The position numbers and the translations under genes are program-made. A stretch of 64,000 nt of DNA from positions 62,001-126,000 of the forward strand of contig JAWZSP010000003.1 of the NCBI GenBank assembly GCA_034401135.1, read 5' to 3'. This document shows positions 24,157 through 35,447 of this stretch, piece after piece. The notes below the pieces were generated by a model. It ran no database searches, had not been told where the DNA came from, and worked only from the letters and a program-made list of their open reading frames with translations. The DNA comes from Volutella citrinella. Taxonomy: Eukaryota > Ascomycota > Sordariomycetes > Hypocreales > Nectriaceae. Numbering within the stretch: the stretch's first letter is position 1; each line of letters opens with the position of its first letter.

Positions 24157-26047
24157 ATGATGAAAACATTCTCTTTTCTCGTGACGGCGGGTCTCCTTCT
24201 GCAGCCCGCCGTTGCTACTGCGAGCAATGCAACCATTGCAATCAAGACAACCAAGGCAGCCAAGTCAGCCAAGGCCACCTTTGCAGCCAAGGCAGGCAAT
24301 GTAGTCATCATGGAAGCGAAGCCGGTGCACCCCTATGACCCATCCACCACCGACAAGTGCACCTGGTGGTTCGACAGTGATGGCACATGGTCGTGTCAGG
24401 ACATTGAAGACTATCTGTTTGTCAACCTTAAAGACTTTATGCGATGGGTACGTCCACATCCATACCTTGCTTTGCGTATCACAACGCTGACATTACTCAC
24501 AGAACCCAGTCGTGACCAGCGCCGTCTGTGCTGCGGGGAACCTTCCTAATGGAGTGTCCTATTGCGCTGCTGGTCCTGCGGCGGTTGTTTCAACGACAAC
24601 GACGACGACGGCCAAAGCGCCAACGACCACGTTGGTAACCAAGACAAGCACAAGTGCCAGGACCACCACAGCGCCCCCTACAACTACAACCTCCGGTAAT
24701 GGAGTGTCGACGCCTGGTCCTATCCAGCCAGGCATGGTCAGCAACTGCAACAAGTTCTACAAGGTCTTACCGAATGAACTTTGTAGCACTATTGCCCCAA
24801 AGGTCGGCGCCTCCGAGAGTGATATCAAAAAGTGGAATCCTGGTGTTGGATCTGACTGCACGGGTATCTGGGCTGATGTCTACATTTGTGTTGGGGTTAT
24901 TGGAGGAACTCAACAGCCGCCGTCTCCAACAACAACGACAACAGGCAACGGAGTGTCAACCCCCAGTCCTATTCAGCCCGGCATGGTCAACAACTGCAAT
25001 AAGTTCTACAAGGTGCAACCTAATGAGCTCTGCAGCACTATTGCTCTTAAGGTTGGCGTCTCTGAGAGCGATATCAAAAAGTGGAATCCTGGTGTTGGAT
25101 CTGACTGCTCTGGCATTTGGGCCAACGTCAATATCTGCATTGGTATCATAGGAGGGACGCCACCGACGCCCACGACGACCACGAAAGGCAATGGAGTGAC
25201 CACACCTACGCCGATCCAACCTGGCATGGTGAGCAATTGCAACAAGTTTTACAAGGTGCAGCCCAACGAGCTCTGCAACACCATCGCCCCCAAGGTCGGT
25301 GTGTCCGAGGCGAACATCAAGAAGTGGAATCCCGGAGTTGGGTCTGACTGTACTGGTATTTGGGCCAATGTCTACATCTGCATCGGAATCATCGGAGGGA
25401 CTCCGCCCACGCCCACCACCACAACGAAGGGCAATGGGATTGCCACGCCCAGCCCTACCCAGCCAGGCATGGTCGGCAACTGTGACAAGTTCCACGAGGT
25501 CAAGAAGGGCCAGACCTGCGCCTGGATCGCTGCAAACTACGGCATCACAGTGGCGAGGCTGCGGGAGTGGAACAAGGGCATCACAGACGGCTGTGGTGGA
25601 CTTTGGGCCGATGCCTATGTGTGCGTCCGAACCATTGGGTACACTTCATCTACAAGCCTCACATGCAATACGTCGGGCTTTGTTTGGGGCGACAACCTCT
25701 CGGCGGTTAAAGATTCGGTCAAGAAGTGGTGTGACGGCAAAGACAGCAGTGACGGCAGCTACGGTTATGGTACTGGCCAGACAAAGAATGGCTGCTTTAA
25801 TACCCCTATTGGCTCCCATACTATCAAGTTTCTGGCTCGCAATGAGTTTGGCAGCGGTGCTTCGCTCTCGCCTGCTCTATGCGAACGGATCCTAAATGAC
25901 CTGGTCAATGGTTGCAATCGCGGCGGCAAGGCTAGATATGAGGGCTGGTATGCCGAGTAAGTCTACCTATTTACTGCATTCCTTGCTTGGTTGTTTCGAA
26001 GCTGACAGATTAATTTTAGGGGTTCTGTGCCTCAAGGCCGATGCTAG
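24157..26047 (+). CDS. Secreted multi-LysM protein
   Basis: Exons 24157-24447, 24503-25956 and 26020-26047, with introns of 55 and 63 nt, give 590 aa. The last exon is only 28 nt (GSVPQGRC). A signal peptide (MMKTFSFLVTAGLLLQPAVA) is followed by a diverged LysM-like domain split by intron 1 (CTWWFDSDGTWSCQDI... RW|NP). After a Thr-rich spacer come three nearly identical LysM modules (NCNKFYKV...NELC.TIA.KVG ... IKKWNPGVGSDC), starting near 24725, 24974 and 25217, and a fourth more diverged one (CDKFHEVKKGQTCAWIA) near 25460, each separated by a Pro/Thr linker. The C-terminal ~110 residues are a Cys-containing domain of unknown type. LysM proteins bind chitin oligomers; in fungi they hide chitin from host receptors or shield hyphae from chitinases. 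Linkage to the subgroup C chitinase is a known pattern in this kind of fungus and supports a self-protection role (inference). Confidence 0.93.
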
Positions 26048-26191
26048 ATATATTTAGGATTGAATGGTGTTCAAAGACAATGTCAAGGGGGTGTAATGAG
26101 TTTCGAAGTTAATTAATTCAACGAGTATATGATGAGGTTTTAACAACGTAATCGGAAGCCATGTTGTAGTTATTGACTCTCGGGACAATCC

Positions 26192-27990
26192 TCAAGTACT
26201 CTTGGTCTTTCCGATACCAAGTCGGTAAGCGAAACTTCTCGCACGCTTGCCCCAGATGTACATGGGACCAGTGGTGAGAGTAATCCCCATCGTGAGGCCT
26301 CCGACAACGAAGAAGCAGTTTTTGACACCTTGAACAGCAATCCAATCATTGCAGTAGAATGTCAGTCCGAAAGCAAACATGTTCTTGACGAAGCTGATAA
26401 CTGCAAAGGCCTCTGCGGCCTGCTCGCGATGGCAGTCGATGACATACGTGATGACACCGGTCGAGCCAAACTGGACGCCGAGGTTGATTAAGCCGAGGCA
26501 GACAATAACAGGGATGGCCCAGGGGTCGGCGTTCTCGAGACTCTGTCCCCAGGCAAAGAAGCCAGAGCCACTAAGGACCAGGTAAAGAGTGACAATAGGC
26601 AGTCGGAATTCGGGTTCTATGGCGGTGAGCATTGGATCATTCTGAAATAAAGCACAGCAAAAACACATACCATAAACGCCTCGGTTTCTTCGAGACAAGA
26701 ACTTGACAAGTCCGTCAACAGCCATTCCAGAGAAAGCCGTCGCGATCAGCGTCGCAATGAATGACGAAAGACTTGTGAGTCCGACGGCTGTGACAGAGAA
26801 GTTGTAAGGAGGTCCAGAGAAGATCTGAGAGAGTGTGATGGTGAGGAGGACAAGCCAGGAAATGCAAATGGTGAACATGAGAGCGCCCCAGATGACGATG
26901 GGTGACAAAATCATATGGAAGGGGCCAACCAAAGTCTTCCAGAAAGAGGCAGTGCTGACGTAGCCGTTCCAAGGCAGGAGTTCTCGGAGGAGGGAGACTT
27001 CTTGCTGCTCAGATGCAGACGTCGTGATCACTGTTGAGCTTGATTCATCAGCCTTTTCACCCACCACAGACTTCTTAGCATCAGCTCTGGCAGCGGCGAG
27101 ACCATCGATGAAGCGTTCGCGGTGGTAGGCAGACTCGGGCATGAAGAAGAAGACAAGTAGGAGCTGGATCACAAAGGCTCCAACCATTCCGTACAAGCAA
27201 ATCTTGTATGAGCCCTTGTCGATGATGACACCAGCTGTCATATATTAGCAACGGCTCTTGGGCAGATAGAGACACTCCTTACCAATTGGGGATGCCAGAT
27301 TGATGCCTCCCAAAACTCCCAAGTTGAAAACGGCGTTGCGGAAACCTCTCTCGTGAACAAACCAGATGTCGGCAATGGAAGCGGGAATCATGGCCTCCAT
27401 TGGGGCCATACAGAAGCCCTGCACGACTCGAGATATGGCCAAGGAGGTGAAGTTCTCAGTTTCGGCGGCCCAGATGCAAGTGGCGACAAGTCCAATGGTG
27501 GTTGCAAGGTAGACGGGGCGTTTGCCAAATTTGACAGCGAGCGAGTTGCATATGAGACTACCGATAGCAAGGGCGCCGATGCACGAGCCTTGGAATCCAA
27601 GTGTAAACGTTTGTAAGGAGACATTGAGTTTCTCGGCTAGGGGAAGGGCTGCAGCGCTCAAGAGGGGACCACAGGCTATACGAATGATCAGACGGGGAAA
27701 CAATTTACAGTTGGGGGCGAGGATAAGGATCAAGACATACCTCCAACGCAGCCAGAGCCAAACGCAAAGGCAACAGTGAACATGTTCTTCTTCCAAGCAG
27801 GCCAATTGAGCGGATCCGCGGGAGAGTCGGAAGGCTGCGGGACAAGAACAAAGGTACCGGTTGGATCATGCTTCAGGTTGACATGGTTCTCAACGCCATC
27901 TTCAACCACAGCCTCAAGTGGCCGCTCGTCGAGAAGGGCGGTGCCCGGAACGTGATCGAGATGACGATCCTTGAGGATACCAAGGTCCAT
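26192..27990 (-). CDS. MFS transporter (DHA1/HOL1-like), copy 1
   Basis: Exons 27741-27990, 27283-27675, 26671-27234 and 26192-26616, with introns of 65, 48 and 54 nt, give 543 aa. The cytosolic N-terminus MDLGILKDRHLDHVPGT is shared in style with the second MFS gene at 35448 (VPGTE). About 12 membrane segments follow in two halves, with the loop 2-3 motif GKRP and the central hydrophilic loop KKSVVGEKADESSS. Family members move small organic molecules by proton exchange: drugs, toxins or catabolic substrates. In the third intron an earlier CAG is skipped; the CCATAG acceptor gives the VYEPEFRLP junction expected for the family. It marks the left end of the 26-48 kb cluster. Confidence 0.9.
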
Positions 27991-28620
27991 GGCGAAAGGA
28001 TGCTGAGGTGAATGGTGGGTAGTTGAGTGAGTTGCCAAGTTCGTTGGTGAAGAGCGTTGGGTGATGTTGAAGATCGACGTTATGGTGGGGGAGGGGCCAT
28101 GCTTTATTTCGTCGTTGATGTGAAGCCCACCCAGTGACTGAAGCGATTCATGTGGATCTAATGGACCCGCTGAGACCACGGCTGGCCCCACGGGGAATAG
28201 TGTTATCATGGCGTGGCGGAATACCTTGCGCCCTGCCGCTAGCCGCTTTCCTATCAGAGGCTAACGATGGTCAATATCCGCAACCCGCTTCCGCAGCGCC
28301 ACATAATCTTGTTGCGTCGCATCTCGGGCAATCGCTGGGAAGTCGGGTGGCTTGTCTGTAACTCTCGTGCTTGTACACAACATGGAGCACTGAATCCCGG
28401 GTCGGAGTTGTCGGCTGGGTGGTGACTACATCGGCTTGTATACTGACTACGATTATGGCCAAACTGCCCACTACGGAGAGGGCGCAGATTATGGATGGAA
28501 TATCGGGACGCCTTGACACAGCAGTTTATTGAGAATATGGGAGTTAGTCTCGAGGATCAATGCGCACAGAACATGCAGTTGTCAGTCTGCCACATGGATT
28601 TAACTACAGTAGCGACTGTT
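27991..28620 (-). promoter_or_regulatory. Upstream region of MFS copy 1
   Basis: 630 bp, also the 3' flank of SDR1. It holds GCTAGC at 28238-28243 within GCCGCTAGCCGC, one of the palindromes that recur in this cluster. No coding is visible. Confidence 0.4.
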
Positions 28621-29598
28621 TTAAGCATGGCCCAGTTCATAAAACGTCCGCATGTTGGTCTCCGTGTCCTTATCGACAAATTCAGCATCAGCCCGTACTG
28701 TGACGTTGTCTCCATGCACTTCAGCAAGGCGCCCAGTCAATGTCGTCTCTGTGATGAACCCCTCCACGGCCTTCGTTATCGTAAGGGGTGGAGTGACAAT
28801 CATCCTTTTGAAGATCTCCTTATCGTCCGTAATGTTGGTTTCTATGACATTGGCGTGTTAGTTAAAGTCGAACGCTGGATGCGTGGGCTGGACAACATAC
28901 CAACAATGACGGGGGCAAATGCGTTGATTTGGATCTGGCGGTTGGCCATTCTCATCGCCATTGACCTCACGAATCCAACCAATCCGGCCTTGGAAGCCGC
29001 GTACAAGGGTGAGATGGGAAAAGGATAGATTGCTGCACTTGAGGCAGTGCAAATAATAGAGCCCCTAGATGACGGGAGAAACGTGCCGGGCTTGTTATTC
29101 AGCATGTAATGAACTGCAAGGGCTACGGCTTTAAGACGTGTCTAATTAGCATTCTTGCTTGGTTTGAAGTCGTCTACATTTCGACTTACTATAAGTTGTA
29201 CCCGTCAAATTGACATCGAGCAGCCGTGTTTTGGGCTTTTCCGGGACAGCCCGTGCCGATCCGTCCAGAGCGCCAGCTCCAGGTTCTGATATGCCGGCAT
29301 TTGCGATGACGATGTCAATATGCTCTCCGTGGTCATGATAAACCTGTCTGAAAGCTGATTCTTGGTCCTCCCATGACGATATATCACAGCGCTTGAAGGA
29401 TACCGTCGCCTGGGGGTTCTCTTTGGCAAGGTCTTCAACGACGGCGAGCCCAGCTGTCTCGTTGGTGTCTAGGATGGCGACTTGACAACCCTTATTCGCA
29501 AAGTGAGTCGAAATGAGGAGGCCAATACCGCTCGCCCCGCCAGTCACGATGATGGACGCGCCGCCCAAAGGCGGTGAAGTCTCGAGCTTTGCCGGCAT
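28621..29598 (-). CDS. Short-chain dehydrogenase/reductase 1
   Basis: Exons 29190-29598, 28901-29128 and 28621-28841, with introns of 61 and 59 nt, give 285 aa. ATG 29598 begins MPAKLETSPPLGGASIIVTG. Classical SDR features: TGGASGIG cofactor loop, NAGI after strand 4, a Ser in TASSAAIYPF, and YAASK active site Tyr/Lys. Asp in AILDTNE at the end of strand 2 suggests NAD(H) preference. The closest style is 15-hydroxyprostaglandin dehydrogenase-like SDRs, which oxidise secondary alcohols. It is the first of three SDRs in the cluster; a role in making the ketone for the monooxygenase is inferred. Confidence 0.9.
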
Positions 29599-30121
29599 GG
29601 TTGAACACAAATGCAAGCCGTTGAAGGGGAGAGGTTGAAGGCTTAAGCTCTAGGGCGGAACAGGGGTCGTCAGCATTCACCACGGGAACCAAACCATACG
29701 AGGGACGGAGGGAGCAAGGAATCTAGAATTCCAAGTCTTTCACATGACAAGAAATAAACAATCGCGGGGAGCGGGCGATATGGATGCGCTAACGTCATGT
29801 CTTCCGACAAATTCGGATCCTGAGCCGCCAGGGCGGTGCTCGCTCGGCTACCACATGTTGCACGAGCCGATGAGTAATGACACAGGCGGAGAGGCCTAGA
29901 GTCCGATATGGGAGACCCATGACACGGAGTGCATCAAGTTGTAGATTTAAAACCCGAAATGCAGTGTTGGGATAAGTCAAAAACCGCGGAAAGAGAACAT
30001 ATCCTAAGGGCCCAGGGAGAAGTATCCATCACGAGTCTACGCGCCAATCTGTTACAGCAATAATTCAATAGTGTCTAATGTTCCATTCATCAAGTTCAAC
30101 CTCTGTATTATTTCTCTTCTA
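29599..30121 (-). promoter_or_regulatory. Upstream region of SDR1
   Basis: 523 bp between SDR2's 3' end and the SDR1 start. No coding, repeat or clear motif is seen; it lacks the GCTAGC site. Confidence 0.35.
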
Positions 30122-31202
30122 TCAGGAATCTACTTCTTTGACCAGTTGTCTCCCTTGGTCGTGTCTGTTAGCAGCTAATGGGGTCTGAAGGTTCCATGTA
30201 CTCACCATTCCAAGCACTTTCTGCCCTCGTTGAAAGTCGGCCGTATTTTCCTCGCCCATCCAGACTGGCATTGTGCTTCTGATGCCTGCTTCAGTCTCAA
30301 AACCTCTGCCACCAGAGACCAGGACCACAGCGCCGTCTAATCCTGGGTCAACCGCGCATTGCAGTATCATCTTTCCAACTTCCTCCGGTGTATTGACCGG
30401 AAGTTCGTTGGCCACCCAGTCGTCCTTGACACGGCTCATCAGTTGCGTGTCAGTGGCCCAGGGACAAATCGCATTGACACGGACACCGTAGCTTGCGACA
30501 GCCCAAGAACGCATTGATCGCGTAATCCCGATGACGCCGTGCTTGGCTGCTGCGTAGGAGAAGAGACCGGGTGCCTCTGTAATCCCAGCAATGGACGAGA
30601 CAAGGACGATTGACTTGTTTGCACCCTGTACTTCTGTCGCTTTCATGTGGGCTAGTGCTATGCGACAAAAGGAAATTACACTCGTAAGATTGATTTCGAT
30701 AGCAGTTTGGAGTGGCTTGGGCTCCTAGAAGTCATGTTATCGTGGTGCCTCACTTCAATTTGCGGCAACACTTACCACCCGCACGGTTTCAAGGTTGAGA
30801 TCATTGGGGCCGAACCAGCCAGGGGGTTCAGTGATGGCGGCACAACAAACGGCAATATCCACACGCCCGTGCTTTTGGAAAGGGGTATCGAACAGGCCAA
30901 GCTGAGAGTTGTAGTCCCTGACATCCAGTGCCTGGTAATGCACAGTGCCTCCTGGACTCGAGCCGTTGCGTTCGAGATCTGCAACCAGTGCGCGGCCCTT
31001 CGCCTCGTCTCGATCCCCAAAATAGACATGTGCGCCAAAGCCGTAAAGAAGAGAGACTGTGGCGGCTCCAATGCCTTGAGCTCCTCCTGCTAATGTTCCA
31101 GCTGGGTGCATGAGAGAGTGTTTTGATCGACTTACCAGTCAATACGACAATTTTGCCTTGGAGGGCATCCGCGCTCTCTGGAGCGAACAGAATCTCAGCC
31201 AT
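30122..31202 (-). CDS. Short-chain dehydrogenase/reductase 2
   Basis: Exons 31136-31202, 30776-31089 and 30122-30724, with introns of 46 and 51 nt, give 327 aa. SDR features: LTAGGAQGIGAATV cofactor loop, YFGDRDE (Asp for NAD(H)), CCAAI in place of NAAG, SSIAG, and YAAAK with catalytic Tyr/Lys. The 3' end is uncertain: a GTGAGT...AACAG intron is possible after VLGM, which would move the stop to 30108-30110, but its branch point would be too near the acceptor, so the read-through form is listed. It is not a close copy of SDR1 (different cofactor loop and insertions), so the two probably differ in substrate. Confidence 0.85.
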
Positions 31203-31609
31203 GATGATTTATCACATACGTTATTACCTTCAAGGAGATTTTTCACGCAACTGCCTGACATATACACTCTTGTAATCATTGCGGGCTCTGTGGTTGTGCC
31301 AAAACCTTTCCAAAACCATGACAAACCCACCGCAATCGGCGAGGGGTAAACTAGCCGAAGACCGAATCCCATGTCCGATACGCTGGCTTATCAGTGTCGG
31401 GTCTGAATCCGCCCAAGCGGCAAAGGGAGCCGATGGTGTCGGCTAGCGCGAGGCATACGGTGATACGCTAATCCGCCTCCGCAATGGATTCTCCCTTTGG
31501 AATGGGCCTGGAACGTAGGTCTCACGTCTCAATTGTACTAGCGTGGTACGGCTCCAGTCGCGTGTCTTGAGACAACAACTGCCATCTGCCTGGACCGCGT
31601 TGCGTAAAG
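31203..31609 (-). promoter_or_regulatory. Upstream region of SDR2 with CTAGC and CGG-rich sites
   Basis: Contains ACTAGCCGA near 31350 and TCGGCTAGC at 31439-31447, a GATA-type site in GGCTTATCAG near 31386, and many CGG/CCG triplets of the sort bound by Zn2Cys6 factors. GGTGATACG near 31459 recurs inverted in the promoter of the regulator at 32645-35003. Confidence 0.4.
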
Positions 31610-32125
31610 CTACGTACAAGATTGGCGTGCTGTTTTTACCAGACCATCCAGCCACATTTGATGCCCATTAAGTATTGGGTTGGGTACAGTATTAGCCAAC
31701 TGGATGGCGGGAAACCCGATTTGTGACTCTTGGGTCAATATCCTCAAAACACCCCATTCCAGCTCTTCAATGAGCCAAGCATGATACACAAGCAGTTTTG
31801 AACGTTCATCCCCTTCGATCTCAGCTTTCCATGCGAGTCGTGCAGGCTTCCCAGGCGAAGGGCTGATAGACTCGCAGACTTCTGCCTTGACAGATGAGAA
31901 GCCAAACGTTGAGAAACTGAAATGATGACCCTGCTCCAGGGTAGGTCCGGACTCGGGCGGTGTGATATCCGACATATTGGGGTAGTAAGAGCTCCATTTT
32001 GAGACATTAACCAACAAGGGCCAGACTTGTTCAGGAGTGAGTCCTTTGACGATGACTTCGTTAGAGACGAAGTAGTCGGTTGTGCCAGGCAGGAAGATCT
32101 GCGGCCAGCGAATGGCGGATTGCAT
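31610..32125 (-). CDS. SRPBCC (START/polyketide-cyclase-like) small protein
   Basis: Single exon, 171 aa, from ATG 32125 (MQSAIRWPQIFLPGT); the frame upstream opens only with TTG, so the longer form is rejected. The sequence fits the SRPBCC helix-grip fold: an early strand pair (VSNEVIVKGLTPEQVWPLL), KWSSYYPN, and a C-terminal amphipathic helix (MWLDGLVKTARQS). Such proteins bind hydrophobic ligands in a deep pocket, and some act as cyclases, aromatases or lipid carriers. No catalytic residues can be named. In this cluster it could carry or cyclise the hydrophobic substrate. Confidence 0.75.
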   Translation of the reverse strand: MQSAIRWPQIFLPGTTDYFVSNEVIVKGLTPEQVWPLLVNVSKWSSYYPNMSDITPPESGPTLEQGHHFSFSTFGFSSVKAEVCESISPSPGKPARLAWKAEIEGDERSKLLVYHAWLIEELEWGVLRILTQESQIGFPAIQLANTVPNPILNGHQMWLDGLVKTARQSCT

Positions 32126-32644
32126 GGTCAGGAACGGAGAGAATTTCGATGGATTCGGGCGGTGATGCAATGGCAATTGTCTTCCTGAATCACGAGCAAT
32201 TCTCCGGGAAAATGTCGAGAGTAATCTGTCGTGTGGTTGTGTAAGTGCTCAGTGGTTTCGGCACCAGCGCCAAAAGGGAACCTTTATGTTCTTGGCCTGT
32301 TGAATCGAGTGTCGGAACGTTCCGCCAGGCTAGCCCATTCTTAGTGCCTTTTGCCGAGTGTGGCGGAAAGCGGTCCTTGCTCCACTTTTCTACCCTCAGT
32401 TGCATCGAGGCGGAAGAGGTAGCGAGGCCATGCCGGTTCTAGATGCCCTGGCGCTTCAGATCTATTTCTCCAACAAATCGCCTCGAGATTGGCCACTTGA
32501 ATAGTCGTGAGTTTGGATTCTTGCAACAAGGTCAGAAAATGCACGAATGTTTCATTACGCAACGCTGAAGCCTTCCAGAACACCTCAAGAATAAACTATA
32601 ATGGACAAGAAATGACCCAACTTCCGCAAGTCACGCGTTCCAAG
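32126..32644 (-). promoter_or_regulatory. Upstream region of the SRPBCC gene
   Basis: 519 bp with GCTAGC at 32329-32334 (CAGGCTAGCCC), preceded by GTGTCGGAACGTTCCGCC, a CGG/CCG inverted pair of the Zn2Cys6 type. No coding is seen. Confidence 0.4.
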
Positions 32645-35003
32645 CTAACTGCAGAACGGGAATTTATCCCAACCAGACATGTCAAATGTATCCCAATACA
32701 CAAATGGAAGCCCTGGATCTGTTGCATCATCCCTTTCATGGCGAGGCGTGTTGGAAACGACCACGTAACGTTGACTCCTCTGAGAGGCGTCGTCTTGTGG
32801 AGAATGATCGTTGCTATAGGGTTTGACCGTAAAGATCTTGGAGACGTGGCGGCTTCTCCCTGTGCTAAACATACTCGACCGCCTCTTTGCGATTGCATCT
32901 GACAGCGATGCAAGGATGCCAAGATAATGAGCAGCTTGGGGACTTTGTTTGGCAAAGAAACGCAGTACACCTTGTGTACCATCGAAGGCAGCTTCAATCT
33001 CGGCATCAGGAATGCTATTAGCAAACCTATCAAACCCAAGCACGAGTCCAGAGGCAAATAGTAGGGCCCTGTAATGGTCTGGATTAGCAGCTGCGAAGAA
33101 GGAGTGTCCTGTGATGACTTACTTTAATATGCACATGTTTGGTTGAAGCATGTTGGCTTGCTGTGCTTCCAGACACGTCTGGGACAGAAAGACAGCAGAA
33201 TCAGTACAAGCAGTAGCCAATTGGGCATATCCAGCTTCGCTGCTGGATGTGCCGGTAAGTGCCGAGATCCAGAACGGGCGCGTCGCCAAGTTGACTGCAA
33301 AGTAATAGAGGCAAGATATATGGACTCTGCCACAGGCGCCCGCTCGTGTCGCTGCCCCAGTGGTCGGTATACCAACGGGTTGATCGCTCGCCACGCATGC
33401 CGGTAGCTCGCGTTTCCATAGCTCGATATCCTCCAACAGCTTCTCCACAAAGGCAATGGATGTGTTCTTCTTGTCGTAAATCTCAATAGAGATCTTGTTA
33501 ATCAACGAGAGGATTTTGAGGGAAGACACCAAGTAGCTGGTTGATTCATCCATCCCATTGACAAGATGGACAGGTATTGCTTCGTCAGTCTGGGGGATTG
33601 CAGCTGTGGCGGCGGGTCTGCCAAGAATAGAATTAACAAGCCTGTCGAGGATACAGACGCTCATCCATATGCGCAACCTGCAAGCATTATTGTCAGCAAT
33701 GATCAATGTGGACAAGCATTGAAACATTAAATCAGGGATCTCACTTTAACTGGTCTCGTGGGCTTGGAGCATCTTGGTAAGACTCGTAGCTGTGGAGCCC
33801 AAGAGCCATCGCTGCCCGGGCCGCGACGCCGAGATACATGAATGCAGCATTCCGTCGGCATTTTCCGAGCATATAAAAGGCCGTGAGTACAAAAACTCGT
33901 ATCAAGTCGAGATCAGGATCCTCAAGGGAGAAAATGTTGCTAGCGTGATGAGACTGGCGAAAGATGGCTTGCGCGACTGTTTGTGCGCTTGAGCCAGCTG
34001 AACATTGAGCTCCAATTGACATAGCAATGCCTAAAGCTGCCTTTTTCAGGGGCCTTGAGTTTTTGGCTGGCTCTGTCGCTTCGTCCCCGGTGCCTGCGAT
34101 GAACTCTTCGATTTCGGAGGGCTCGAACACGGATATCAGGCCTTCGGTCTGAGAAACACAACGTTAGAGCGAGTTTCCTGCTTTGTTTGAATGAGCGGTG
34201 CCTTACCACTGATAAGTAACGTGTCATATATTCGTGTTTCTGTTCGTTTGTCGGGCTCGGAGGGAGGCCCTCGACATCAGACGCCTCGTCCTGGCGTCGT
34301 GACTCAACTTCCAACAATACATCGCTTTGGTCGTTGTGTGAGAATGGTGAAGGGCCAATTTGTTGTGCTACCAGATTTCGGATAACCTGCAAGAAGGATA
34401 TGGAAGCAGAAGCGCCGATGAATACTACCAAGATTCACTTAGCCACGCAGCACGACTCGAACCCAGGGCAATCAGGGCCTTACCTCGTTCTCCACGTGAA
34501 TTGAGGAGCATTCGGGGAGGGTTGGTCGCCACAGAAGCTTCCGTATTGGGAGGACTGGCATTCCGAGGCTCTTCATCAGAGTTGTGGCACGAATTGAATG
34601 GCGACGGAAGCTGAAGGTAGTTGTTCATCTCGCCACTGCCACTGTCCACAACGAGGTCTCCCGAGGGGCTCAACAAGTCTGGCAGATGCTCTGGCCATGT
34701 CCACCCAGGGTTCTCCGCAGCATAGATTGCAGCCTTTGCTCTCATACCGCGGGGCGCGTAGGTCATGTAGCACTGGTGCTCCAGGCCTCGGCGCTGGCAC
34801 TGGGTGCACGGAGCTGAGCCACTGCATCTCTTCTTGGTCTCGCGACAGATGTTGCAAGCCTCTGATACTCGCTGACGGCGGTGGGAAGGGACTCGGGTTC
34901 GCGCCATGTCTGAATGTTTCAAGAGCGATTTGTCTTTGGGGATATCTGGAATGACTGGAGAGGTCGAGGAATCCCCAGGGTCATGGGGTAATTCAAGGCC
35001 CAT
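32645..35003 (-). CDS. Zn2Cys6 transcription factor with fungal-specific domain, regulator 1
   Basis: Exons 34484-35003, 34207-34424, 33745-34148, 33123-33677 and 32645-33068, with four introns of 59, 58, 67 and 54 nt, give 706 aa. The zinc cluster CNICRETKKRC-SGSAPC-TQC has spacing C-x2-C-x6-C-x5-C-x2-C-x8-C near residues 49-77. A Ser/Pro-rich linker follows, then the fungal_trans middle homology region (FVLTAFYMLGKCRRNAAFMY; GVAARAAMALGLH; RIWMSVCILDR). An internal ATG at 34907 (MARTRVPSHRRQ) is an alternative start. It lies inside the 26-48 kb cluster and is the best candidate for its pathway-specific activator (inference). Its own promoter carries a cluster-type GCTAGC, which would fit autoregulation. 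Confidence 0.9.
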
Positions 35004-35447
35004 GACGGCTCATGCTTATCTGGGGTATCAGGTGGATGGCATGCTGTAAGCGGAGAGGCGTTCGAGATGGGCGAATCAAGAGGACGGATTGCAGATGATA
35101 TAAGCGGAGGCAAGGGTTACTAGCGCCAATAGACTACTATGTAGCTATCCCCAGACTCTCCGGGACCATTGCGTCGCTAGCGCTCCGTGTCATTGCGAGA
35201 GGCTAATCGTATCACCCGACAGGGACCCCGGAATGGAGCTTCACCAGTCACAGTGCTTATCAGCATGATTGCATTCGGGAATTCGGGATGGGCCTTTTCG
35301 GCAGCAAATTGACATGTCAACAAAGTCTTGTTTAGAGATAAGAGGAAATGGTTAAAGACAAAACAACAATGAATGCATCCTCCCCCTCAATTCCACCACT
35401 ACTCTCAATTCATCAAGCGCTCCTCCCTCGCCACTCGTCAGAGACAA
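35004..35447 (-). promoter_or_regulatory. Upstream region of regulator 1
   Basis: 444 bp with GCTAGC at 35176-35181 (CGTCGCTAGCGCTCCG), CGTATCACCCGAC near 35208, whose inverse core GGTGATACG also occurs upstream of SDR2, and a GATA-type GCTTATCAG near 35257. Confidence 0.4.

Noticed and set aside
34425..34483. tRNA-like B-box (GGTTCGAGTC on the minus strand)
   Set aside because: It lies in the first intron of regulator 1 and has no A-box, acceptor stem or anticodon arm upstream.
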